A stretch of 64,000 nt of DNA from Amoebophrya sp. A120. Taxonomy: Eukaryota; Sar; Dinophyceae; Syndiniales; Amoebophryaceae. The DNA lies in assembly GCA_905178155.1 (NCBI GenBank), contig CAJINV010000001.1, forward strand, positions 14,281,265-14,345,264, in the 5' to 3' direction. The stretch's first letter is position 1; every line of letters starts with the position of its first letter. The notes beneath the pieces were generated by a model that was given only the letters and a program-made list of their open reading frames with translations, made no database searches and was not told where the DNA came from. This document shows positions 55,879 to 64,000 of this stretch, one piece after another. The position numbers and the translations under genes are program-made.

Positions 55879-57070
55879 CGGGACCAACATCCTGTCTTTG
55901 ACCTTGTTACCAAGAAGATCACGACACGGCGACAGCGAACAAGGAAAGTCGAGCGACAAGGAGGAAGTCGACAATCGGGATCTTCTGATGCTGCACTTCG
56001 TATTCTGTTCCGTGTGAAAAAGTTTTTTTTTTTTAAACTTCTGCAAGAATGATTTGATTGGTTGATGCAGGCGTAGCGCTTTGATCTCCTCGAGCTCGAA
56101 GAACTTGCGTCATGCAATTATTTGTGCTCCGACGAGCGTCTTTGTATCGCGGCGAACATCCGTGGCTGACCTTCAACACGTGAACAACGCTCATTCGTGG
56201 GTGCCAAAAAGGCACAAATTGGCATTCACATTGCAGCCCAGAGGTTCCACTATAGAAAATTTTTCGAGCGAAATGTACAGTAACTCGCGCATCTTTTTGT
56301 TCATATCATAACCATACATGATCGTTGCTGGGTCACAATAACCATCTTTTCCTGGATTTCATCTCCGCAAAATCGCTTTAGCAGCTAGTCTTGATTTTGT
56401 TTGTACATTTCATATTCAAGTAGCACGCGTGCACATGGGTCTTTTGTTTTTAAGCGAGGATGCAGCTACCAATTCAGATTGATAGAGCCGATTGATGTGC
56501 GACAGAATTACAATCAGAATCTGAGGTCTAATCCTCCGGCACAAACAACGAATATACAACTTACACTGTCTGTTTAAGTAGCACAAGGTAGTAGTGAGGC
56601 GCTGCAATGCCCATGCCTCTAGTTCCTACGTTTTTACTTCTCGTCGCAGAGCAAAGTGCCACCAGTTAGAATGGCCTGTAGACTCATTGTTTGAACGAAA
56701 AGAAGAGCGAGACAGTAATTGCTGTCTCTCAGAACAAAGGTTTAGCTCGGATAATTTTCTTGGAAGTTGGGGTACAAAGGTAAGGACGAAACTAGAACTA
56801 GGTGCAAAATGATGAAACGAGTTATGAACAGAAAGAGAAACAGAATCAGAATATGCAATTTTTGAAAATGAGTACGCAGCAGCTTTACGTGAAGTTGAAT
56901 CATGCAATTGTCTGAAGATAAAACAGAAACTACTTTTCTTATTTGTCATTCTCTACGTCTTCCTACAAGTTTCCTTGCGACACACACACACACACGCAGT
57001 TGAGTTTTTCATCCACGCCTATAGCTAAGTATACATGCAGTCAATTACAATGTCAACAAGCGCCGGCCAC
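55879..57070. other. Intergenic region, 1.2 kb
   Basis: The open frame of the secreted gene extends upstream to about 56046 through a run of A/T bases, but without a good start. A short CA microsatellite lies near 56980-56995. I see no exon or RNA gene otherwise. Confidence 0.5.
56980..56995. repeat. CA dinucleotide microsatellite
   Basis: Eight CA units in a row, just downstream of the EF-hand gene's stop codon. Confidence 0.8.
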
Positions 57071-58369
57071 CTACGAGGAGTTTATGGCCGCCGACAAAAG
57101 GGCCGCATTGGCATTCGTTGTTTTCGACAATTCCGGGCCCCCCGGAGGTGGGGGAAACTGATCAGCCCCTTCCTTCGCCGCGTCTTCATCCGGTTCGGAT
57201 CGGTCAGACTCGTGATCAGAGTACTCTTCCTCGTCACTGCTGGTCTCGAATTTGGGGGTTTCCTTTGCCGCCCCCGACAGTGCGGGCATCGTCTTCGATT
57301 TTCGCACTGGTGGCGGCTTGGGTACCGTGGGGTCCTTGCGGTTTTTCCCGGACGCCAGTCCCGCGTTCGCCCGCGCCTTCTGCATCATCTTTTTCAAGCC
57401 GAAGAGAAACTCCTCGCGTTCGATCTCGTCGCCGTCCGCGTCGATGAAGCCGTAGAGCATGTGCGTGTTCTGCCTGTGGTAGTGGTATTTCGCGACCGCT
57501 GCGTTAAACTCCTCCATGGACAAGCTGCCTCCGCCGTCCTTGTCCAGCCAGTCCCACACTTCGGGCAACGACGCCAAAGTGAACGTGTCGTTGTCGAGGA
57601 AGTTGGAGGCCGTGTAGAGCAACGGCGGGAGCTGCGCTGCGGCCAGATTTCCAGTGGAGTTCGTCGCCTGCACTTCGGCGTCGTGTTTACTGTCCTTATC
57701 CGTGTTGGATTCCACCTTCGGTGGGTACCCGATGATCATCGTTTTTAACAAGTTTTTCGTCAGGTTGTCCGCTTTTTTTCGCCGCTCCCGCGCCGCGATG
57801 TCCGCCGACCGCTGCGCCTCCTCAATCAACTCTTTTTTCGTTTTGTGTCGCGGAAACCCGGCTGTTTCGCTGTCCCCCAGCGACGCGCCGTCGGCAACAG
57901 ACTTCGGGGATTTCGGGCGGCGGCCGCTGGAGGCGGTGCCGGGTCTCGACGAGAACTCCTCGGGGATGATGAAGCCGCGCTTTTCCGCCTTCATCTCGAC
58001 CGTGATCTTGAATTGCAGGAAAAACAAGAACTCCTCGAGCCCTAAAAACATCTCGCTCCAGAGGTCGTTCAGCTGTTTGAACTCCGCCCAACTGATCGTC
58101 CCCTCGCCACCCCGGTCCAGAAACCGGAAGAACGGCGTGACCTTTTCGATCAAGGTTTTCGAAACCGACAGCGTTGCCAGCTTCTCCAAGACGTTCTGCA
58201 GCGTGATCTGCTGTGTCTGGAAGCGGTCCAGAAAGCGAAACGCGCTGGCCAGAGAGTCGAAGTTCTGCAGGAAGTACTGCCCCATGTCCAGAACGACGCC
58301 GGGCACTTCTTCCAAGGAGATCCACCACTCGATCTCGGCCTGAGGAGGTATTTTCTTCATGATCGACAT
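57071..58369 (-). CDS. EF-hand calcium-binding protein, 432 aa
   Basis: A single exon starting at ATG 58369 (MSIMKKIPPQAEIEWW). Three EF-hand loops are visible. DRGGEGTISWAE near residue 90 is weak because Gly and Glu replace two ligands. DKDGGGSLSMEE near residue 275 fits the consensus except for Gly at the third ligand position. DADGDEIEREE, about 35 residues later, appears one residue short because the usual glycine is missing. The N-terminus is a helical domain (FRFLDRFQTQQITLQNVLEK). A charged coiled stretch (KKELIEEAQRSADIAARERR) links the hands. The C-terminal 100 residues are acidic and disordered. It probably acts as a cytoplasmic calcium sensor. No kinase or enzyme domain was seen. 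Confidence 0.75.
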   Translation of the reverse strand: MSIMKKIPPQAEIEWWISLEEVPGVVLDMGQYFLQNFDSLASAFRFLDRFQTQQITLQNVLEKLATLSVSKTLIEKVTPFFRFLDRGGEGTISWAEFKQLNDLWSEMFLGLEEFLFFLQFKITVEMKAEKRGFIIPEEFSSRPGTASSGRRPKSPKSVADGASLGDSETAGFPRHKTKKELIEEAQRSADIAARERRKKADNLTKNLLKTMIIGYPPKVESNTDKDSKHDAEVQATNSTGNLAAAQLPPLLYTASNFLDNDTFTLASLPEVWDWLDKDGGGSLSMEEFNAAVAKYHYHRQNTHMLYGFIDADGDEIEREEFLFGLKKMMQKARANAGLASGKNRKDPTVPKPPPVRKSKTMPALSGAAKETPKFETSSDEEEYSDHESDRSEPDEDAAKEGADQFPPPPGGPELSKTTNANAALLSAAINSS

Positions 58370-58468
58370 GTTGTCTTCACACAAATTTTAGATCTTCAAG
58401 AACATGCGTGCTACTGCGACTAAGTAGTTGGTCGCAACCGTAAGTAGTATTTTATTCACGTTGACGTT

Positions 58469-61400
58469 TCAGCCACTCTCATTGTCATCTTCATCTGCAT
58501 GCATGAGTGTGCATCTTCGTAGTTCAGCATCAGCAATAAAGTGCATCAAAGTCACCTCATCATCCTCGACGTTTTCTCTTGTGTTCCAGCAACCGTAATC
58601 CCGGGCCATTTTTAACCTTTCCTTGATGATCGCGAACTCCGGCGCGCAGCAGTACGTCACGGTCATCACCCCCAGATTCGGCGGGTCCGTTTCCCAGGAC
58701 CGCGGGATGCCGTACGTCAACACGTCCGGCTGTCCGTCGTAGTCCTGATCCCACGTGACGTATCGAAAGGAAAAATTCCCCCTCCCCATATCAAAACGAA
58801 ATCTCTGATGCTGGATCTGTGTACACCAATCAGCTTTGTATTGCAGGGAGGCATTGCGGCCAGATCCCCAGGCTATGCAGGGCCGTATCGGTCTAGTTGT
58901 TCAGCATGGCAAACGGCTTCCCTTTAGGCCCAACAGCATGAGAAACCGCTTCCATAACGGGGGACGAAGCTTTTGCCCTTATCTTCTTCCAAGACAAATG
59001 TGATTTGTGACCTCAAATCAGCAACACAAATTTTCGGAAACATGCATTTTCGATATGGGGAGGGGGAGTTTTTCCTTTCGATATGACGTCAATGATGTTT
59101 TCGCCCTCCTCGTGGGATTCGTACGTGAACTATCCACAGTAAATTTCCTGTACACGTACAAATGCGTCCTCTGCATGGCAAAACTTGGCCTCGGTCCTAG
59201 TTTAGCATGACAAGTTTCACACTTCAAATTGGGGAAATTTGTGACGCATCTTGTACATGTACGGGAAATTTGTATTGCATATGAACAACGCGATCAGACA
59301 CAACCTGTCCTCGTTGTAGCGGAAATCCAGCCGGAAAGTGTAGTTCTCCGGCTGCACCCAGGGGAGCATCCCGAAGGAGCCCAATCGCGGGACGATCTCA
59401 GCCTGCCACGTGGAACGGTAGACGTATGGATTGCAAAAGTATCGTACTAGTATAAATCGCAATACAAATTTTTCCAGAAGGAAAAATGGAATTTGTAATG
59501 CTGATTTCGCTACGAAACAAGATTTGTCATGCATGATTGCAAGTAGTACGAGTACGATACTTTTGCACAGGATAAGACGGCGGCGCGGACAATCTTCTCG
59601 TTCAGGTACCATATGGATTGCAAATATGTCTGGGTCTGGAAGAATGCAACTTGTCGCGCTGAATCAATCTGAATGTGAATCATGTGAAAATCTGTGTTGC
59701 ATGATTGCCAAAAGTTGTCTACTTTTGACCTAATCGAGAGGCAGTTTCTCATGCAGAAGAGGCATGAAGATAGGACTCTCACAGAATCTGTCATGCTATG
59801 TCCTACATACCAGACCTCGTGGGTCATGGAAAACCTGCATGACAAGCCTGGCACTCTTCCAGACACAGACATATTTGCATTTGATATACCAGTCCACTGT
59901 GCGGTTCACCAGCGTGATCAAGACGTCCATCATAACGGCGTCGTCCGCTGTGAACAGCATGAGCAAGCGTCTCGCCTGTCGGCACGTGATGTAAAACCCG
60001 GGGCACACGGAAAGGATGACCTCTTTCAATTCTTGCAGCGTACAATTGGACGCGAGGAGCGCGCGGAAAATCGCACCGACTTCGGCCTCGGTCAAAGAAG
60101 TGACGCCGCGCTTGGGGCGAATCATCGACGCGTAGTCGAATTCCAGGAGGTGGTGCTGCGGAAGCTGGAACGAGGAGGTCATCTCGAAGTAAAACCTGAC
60201 GGAATTTTCGTTTCAGTCAGATAATGTGGCATAGCTATCACGGTCACGACCGAGGACGACGATGGTGATGTGACCTACAATTGGATACCGACACAATTGA
60301 CACTAGAAATCTTCCCTGCGTCACAAGTGCATCGATCCTGAATAACATTACTCCGCATGTTGTCACGCGTTGATTCTTTCACATGAGTCATACCATCGGA
60401 CATAACATGATTCACGACGCTATGGTGACGCACACCGTTCTGAAAACTCAAAGCACTTGGATGTAAGTTGTAGGTACCCGTTGATCCGCTCGTTCCGGAA
60501 GCAGCTGCGGTTTCCGAACTGGGACACCACGACTTTCCCCACCCGTGGTCGAATCGTCTGCTCCCACTGGTCCAGGATCAGCAGTTGCTGCGCTACCACG
60601 TAATCCGCCAAGTCGCTCAGCTCGAGCGAGTACCGGCCGCTCGGGTTCTCCGGGCAAAACCCGAGCGCCCGCTTCGCGTAGAAGGCGATCTTCAACAAAT
60701 CACCGGGACTGGGAGCCTGCATCAAGAATAACACTTTCTGCATCCGTCTTCCGCCGGAAAGGGAACCGAAGCAGTGGTAGAGGATCTTGTGTCGCAAGTG
60801 CGGCGCGAACGAGATCATCGCCGCAACCATGAGGTACGAATAGAAAAAATCCATGGACAGTGCCTGGATGATGACGCCCAAATCCGGCATGTTAGCCAAC
60901 ACCTCTTTGAACAAGCGAACCACCTTCAACTCCGCCTCCCGTGTGAACAGTACCCTCGCAGATTCCTGAAACGAATTCAAGATCGAGACCGCCGGGTCCT
61001 CATCGCGGGTCTTTACGAGCTGCTTGTCCTTGGCGTTCGTTCCCCCGGCGGCGGCAAGATCCGCCGCACCCACGACGCCAACGTCTTGCGCAACCTTCTT
61101 GTCCTTCGCCGCGGCCATAATCTTGTCGTACTCCAGCCCCAGTCGAAAACTGAAGCGGATCGTCGCCTTCTCTACACTCGCATACTCCGCGTTCACGATC
61201 CATTTCTTGCGCTTCTCGTCGAACGTCAAATTTTCCGACTGCCAGGCCTCGGACAAACCCTCGAAGCTGCTTTTTGGCAGGCGCTCCCGGATCCGGAGCA
61301 ACAGGGAAAGAATCGCGCGCTGGCCCGGCAGGGATAAGTTCAACTGGTACTGCCTTTGGGCGGAGGACTGCAAAAAGGTGTACAGCCGGTAGTGCACCCC

Positions 61401-64000
61401 GTGCGTCGCGACCGACGTGCTGGGATTCACAAACCGCCGAATAGGGAGTGCTAAGGGATGTTGTGGTGGTTCCTCTTCGCGCATCCTCGCCACCGCGGCC
61501 TCGCGGTCGCGGATGTCACGCGGTTTCACGGCATCGTACCCCCCTGCGTCCATCATGGAGGACATTTCGATGTAATCACAGCAAGTTGACGTGGCCAGGT
61601 ACCGAAGCATCGCGCGACAGCCGTGGATGCCGAGGGGGTTTTGCCCGAGGAACAGATTCACCATGGTGTTGGTCCCGTACAGCGCGGCCTCCATGATCAG
61701 CGCGCTCTGCGAGTTCAGCATGTTTTGCCGGGCGACGAGGTATTTCAAACGGTGGAAGTCGCCGAGGCCCTCGAGGAAAATGTTGATTTCGTTATCGTCG
61801 GGATCTACCGCGCCGACCGCGCAGGCGGACACATCCAGGCACCTCAATGAGCCGTGGCTCGCGACGCACTCGCGGAGCGTCTGCCAGACTTGAAAGTTGA
61901 AGGGGTTCCAGGAAATGTCGAGGTTCTGCAGATCTTGGTTCTTCCCCAGCACCGCAAGCAGCATCTGTTCGGCCATCGCGACCGGCATGTTCATGTCGGA
62001 TAAGGCGATCTGCTTCAAGTCCTTGCCGCCCAGCATGTCGCACAGCCGCATCAGCGTGTCCGGTGCGAAAAGTGTGGAGGACAAATCGATCTCCTGCAAG
62101 TAATCCAGGAAGCTGAGCGTGTTTGTCAGCACGTTCAGCCCGAAGTCAGAGATCCCGCGGCACCGCTGCATGCGCAAAATGCGGAGCGTCCGCTGCGCCA
62201 GACACCCGTCTTCGCCCAGTTTCTGGAGCAAATAGATGACGGACTTGTCCGTGAGCAGCACATTCCCACTCAGGTCGAGGAGCTGCACGCTGCTCTTCGT
62301 CAAAAGTACCGACAACCCGAGCAGGTCTTCGTCGTTCAAACCCTCGTCGTGGCAGTCGACGACATTTCCCAGCATGTCCTTGAAGCAACACTTCAACCGC
62401 GGTAGCAGCTGTGAAATTTCGCAAAACTGCGCGTACGCGCCGCGCGCACGGTCCATCTTTTCCGTTTCCTTCCGCCGGGTAACTGCGTCCAGCACTGGAA
62501 TCTTGCTCCGCGCCGGGTCCACTTTCGCGACGTCGTGGTGTAATTGCAAATTCATGTGCATTCTCTCCTTGTTCCGCGTTGCGTCGTTGGCCCAGTTCCG
62601 CTGCGGAATCGCCCGCTCTGCGGGTACCAGCAGTGCTTTCGCACTTCCGCGCTCCTTCAAGTGTACCATCACCTCGTTGATGCTCGCCGTTTTGTTCGCG
62701 ATCGGGTCCGCGGCAACGTGCAGCACCATGCCGCCCTTCCTCCCGATCGCCTGCACATCGATGCCACCAAGCTCCTTGATCTGCGTCAGATCGGTCGTGC
62801 CAGACAGTACGTCATCCTTGGCGAACAGACTCTCGAAGCCGCGCGACTGCAACTTACCGCGTTTCGTGTCGTAGTCGTCGCTTGGCCCGATGGGGTGCTG
62901 GTCCGCGAGTTGTCCGCCTTGAAGATGTTGATGACCTCCGAGTCCGTCGCCGCTGCCGCTCATCATCTGTGAGGAAACCCGCGCTCCCATGGTCGACGGC
63001 CTCACCTTGCTCGTCGCACTCGCCGGCGGGGCCGCGCCAAAGTGCGCTGCCGAGGTCCCCGGACGCAACGCCATCGCCGAGCCGCCGCTTGCCGCGGTCT
63101 GCGGCGTCTCGGCTTGTCTAGTAATCGTCGGGAACAAACCATTAGACGTTCCGGGGGTCGTCACCGCCGGCCCGGTCGTTCCGGTCGTGAGCGGGCGCGG
63201 CTGCGAAGAGCTCTGCGCTGACCCGGGAGTTCGCGTGCTCGCGGCGGTTGTCGTTGGCCGGGTGCGGACGATTTCCTTCTTCGTCATGGCCTCCAAGTTG
63301 CCCTCCGCCGGTGCCGCCTCCTGCTGTTCGACCACACGTGTCATTAACGGCAGCAAGTTCGCGCTCGAGTGCAGCACGTGCTTCGTTTCAGCCAGACTGA
63401 TCTGTTGCTGCGTCTCGGTGTCCGCGGAGAGGTAGTGCGAGATTCTGGTTTTGCGGTCGATCCGGTAGTCCCGAATGCCGGAAATTTTCACGTCGGTTTG
63501 GTACTTGCTGCTGGCCGACGCGACGTCCTCTGGCGTGACGGGGTAGCGGCGGAAGGCGTCGTCGTAACTTGTGTTGGAGGCGCCCATCAGTAGGTCCACG
63601 GCGGATCTGCGTTTTTGTAGGGCAAAGGACGCTTTCTTGCCGCTCGTCTTCCACGGTGCGCGCATTCCGGACGCCGCCCCGCCGACTTGGTTGGACTGCA
63701 GCTGCCGACCGAGCATGGTGTTCGTGTCTTCCATGTCTTTGTGCATCTTGGTCATCATCTTGTCAATGTCGGCCTCGCTGCGGTGCCCGCGGGAGTGCAG
63801 GAACCGCTGCATGTTCCGGTTGTTCGGGTGCACAAACCCCCCGGGAAGCCGTCTGATGATCTCTGTCCCGACCTTCTTGACGAGTTCCTCGCCCGGGTCT
63901 GGCGGACGCCAAGTTTCCGGGTTGCAGGGTAGTAGCGCTACGCGCCGTCCGTGGACGCTCTCCAGCACGTCGCCCGCTAGCGCGTGCAACAGCGCCTTTG
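58469..64000 (-). CDS. Leucine-rich-repeat protein, six exons, N-terminus beyond window
   Basis: Exon 1 runs from the window edge to 60478. A GT-AG intron (60196-60477) and then four introners separate exons 60195-59887, 59606-59575, 59419-59282, 59125-59084 and 58755-58469 (each direct repeat counted once). The total is 1,443 codons in frame with no internal stop. The junction peptides are RINGFYFEMTSS, VDWYLNE, RAAVYRSTW, IALFTYES and IDVTWDQDY. The N-terminal part is basic and Thr/Ala/Pro-rich. The middle carries about seven leucine-rich repeats (VQLLDLSGNVLL; LRILRMQRCRGISDFGL; LQEIDLSSTLFAPDTLMRL; LQNLDISWNPFN), of the ribonuclease-inhibitor or cysteine-containing kind. The C-terminal ~450 residues are ordered but unrecognised. 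LRR proteins usually act as binding scaffolds; the partner is unknown. Confidence 0.75.
58761..59083 (-). mobile_element. 323-bp introner in the LRR gene
   Basis: The ends TATCGAAAGGAAAAATTCCC and the inverted GTTTTTCCTTTCGATA pair for about 35 bases including CCCCTCCCCATAT. The direct repeat TGACG flanks it (58756-58760 and 59084-59088). Excision joins IIDV to TWDQDY in frame. Confidence 0.9.
59131..59281 (-). mobile_element. 151-bp introner in the LRR gene
   Basis: TATCCACAGTAAATTTCC pairs with the inverted GGGAAATTTGTATTGCATA, and GTACACGTAC with GTACATGTAC. The direct repeat TGAAC flanks it (59126-59130 and 59282-59286). Only a 42-base exon separates it from the 58.8-kb introner. Confidence 0.9.
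59425..59574 (-). mobile_element. 150-bp introner, same family as the 9-kb element
   Basis: The ends TATGGATTGCAAAAGTATCG and the inverted CGATACTTTTGCACAGGATA share the TGCAAAAGTATCGTACT block with the 8981-10324 element. The direct repeat AGACG flanks it (59420-59424 and 59575-59579). The core contains TTTGTCATGCATGATTGC. Confidence 0.9.
59612..59886 (-). mobile_element. 275-bp introner in the LRR gene
   Basis: TATGGATTGCAAATATGTCT pairs with the inverted AGACATATTTGCATTTGATA, and pairing continues through TCTGGAAGA. The direct repeat TACCA flanks it (59607-59611 and 59887-59891). A 32-base exon separates it from the next introner. Confidence 0.9.
60196..60477 (-). other. Canonical GT-AG intron in the LRR gene, 282 bp
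   Basis: Donor AACGG|GTACCT and acceptor TTCCGTCAG|GTTTTAC give N-G-F-Y-F-E in frame. It lacks direct flanking repeats and inverted ends, in contrast with the four introners just downstream in the same gene. Confidence 0.65.

Noticed and set aside
1-64000. Bacterial or viral origin
   Set aside because: Spliced genes, long low-complexity proteins, LONRF, U-box and EF-hand families and the absence of operons and ribosome-binding sites argue for a eukaryotic nuclear genome; no viral hallmark gene was seen.
1-64000. Dinoflagellate spliced-leader or relict leader sequences upstream of genes
   Set aside because: I looked for the conserved leader ending in TTTTGGCTCAAG near gene starts and did not find it by eye; a computed search would be needed to be sure.

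Overview
The window reads as nuclear DNA of a single-celled eukaryote. Genes are long and mostly intron-poor. Every gene I can support lies on the minus strand. Coding sequence is broken by two kinds of intron: ordinary GT-AG introns of about 250-450 bp, and mobile 'introner' elements. The introners have terminal inverted repeats (usually starting TAT and ending ATA), sit between 4-7 bp direct repeats, lack GT-AG ends, and restore the reading frame exactly when the element plus one repeat copy is removed. From general knowledge this combination is best known in the parasitic dinoflagellate Amoebophrya (Syndiniales). I infer that or a close alveolate relative; no marker gene proves it.

Layout from low to high coordinates (all genes minus strand, so 5' ends are at the high coordinate). 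1-20062: a giant gene, at least 6,178 codons in the window and open off the left edge, with repeated PDZ-like modules, a recurrent 'DMExA' helix motif and two introners (0.17 kb and 1.34 kb). 20202-23723: a large unknown protein with one 112-bp introner. 24797-29038: a membrane-anchored LONRF-type RING/LON ubiquitin ligase. 29884-30576: a small secreted cysteine-rich, probably GPI-anchored protein. 31456-32231: a small two-exon protein. 33634-39247: a five-exon cysteine-rich protein with a 1.75-kb introner that itself carries an insertion. 40271-44601: a chimeric receptor combining a periplasmic-binding (ANF-like) domain, EGF-like domain, pentameric ligand-gated ion channel, extra membrane segment and EF-hand. 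46208-49579: a JmjC/cupin-type dioxygenase. 50398-52903: a U-box protein. 53878-54301: a weak small gene. 54397-55878: a secreted protein with a hydrophobic C-terminus. 57071-58369: an EF-hand protein. 58469-64000: a leucine-rich-repeat protein, open off the right edge, with four introners packed into its last 1.5 kb.

The genes do not form a pathway. Two themes recur: ubiquitin signalling (LONRF and U-box proteins) and calcium signalling (the channel's EF-hand and the separate EF-hand protein). The most notable results are the introner system, with exact boundaries and frame tests for ten copies in six genes, and the ligand-gated channel chimera. Two roughly 600-bp intergenic repeats flank the small surface-protein gene. 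I saw no rRNA, tRNA, CRISPR array, bacterial-type operon or recognisable transposase.
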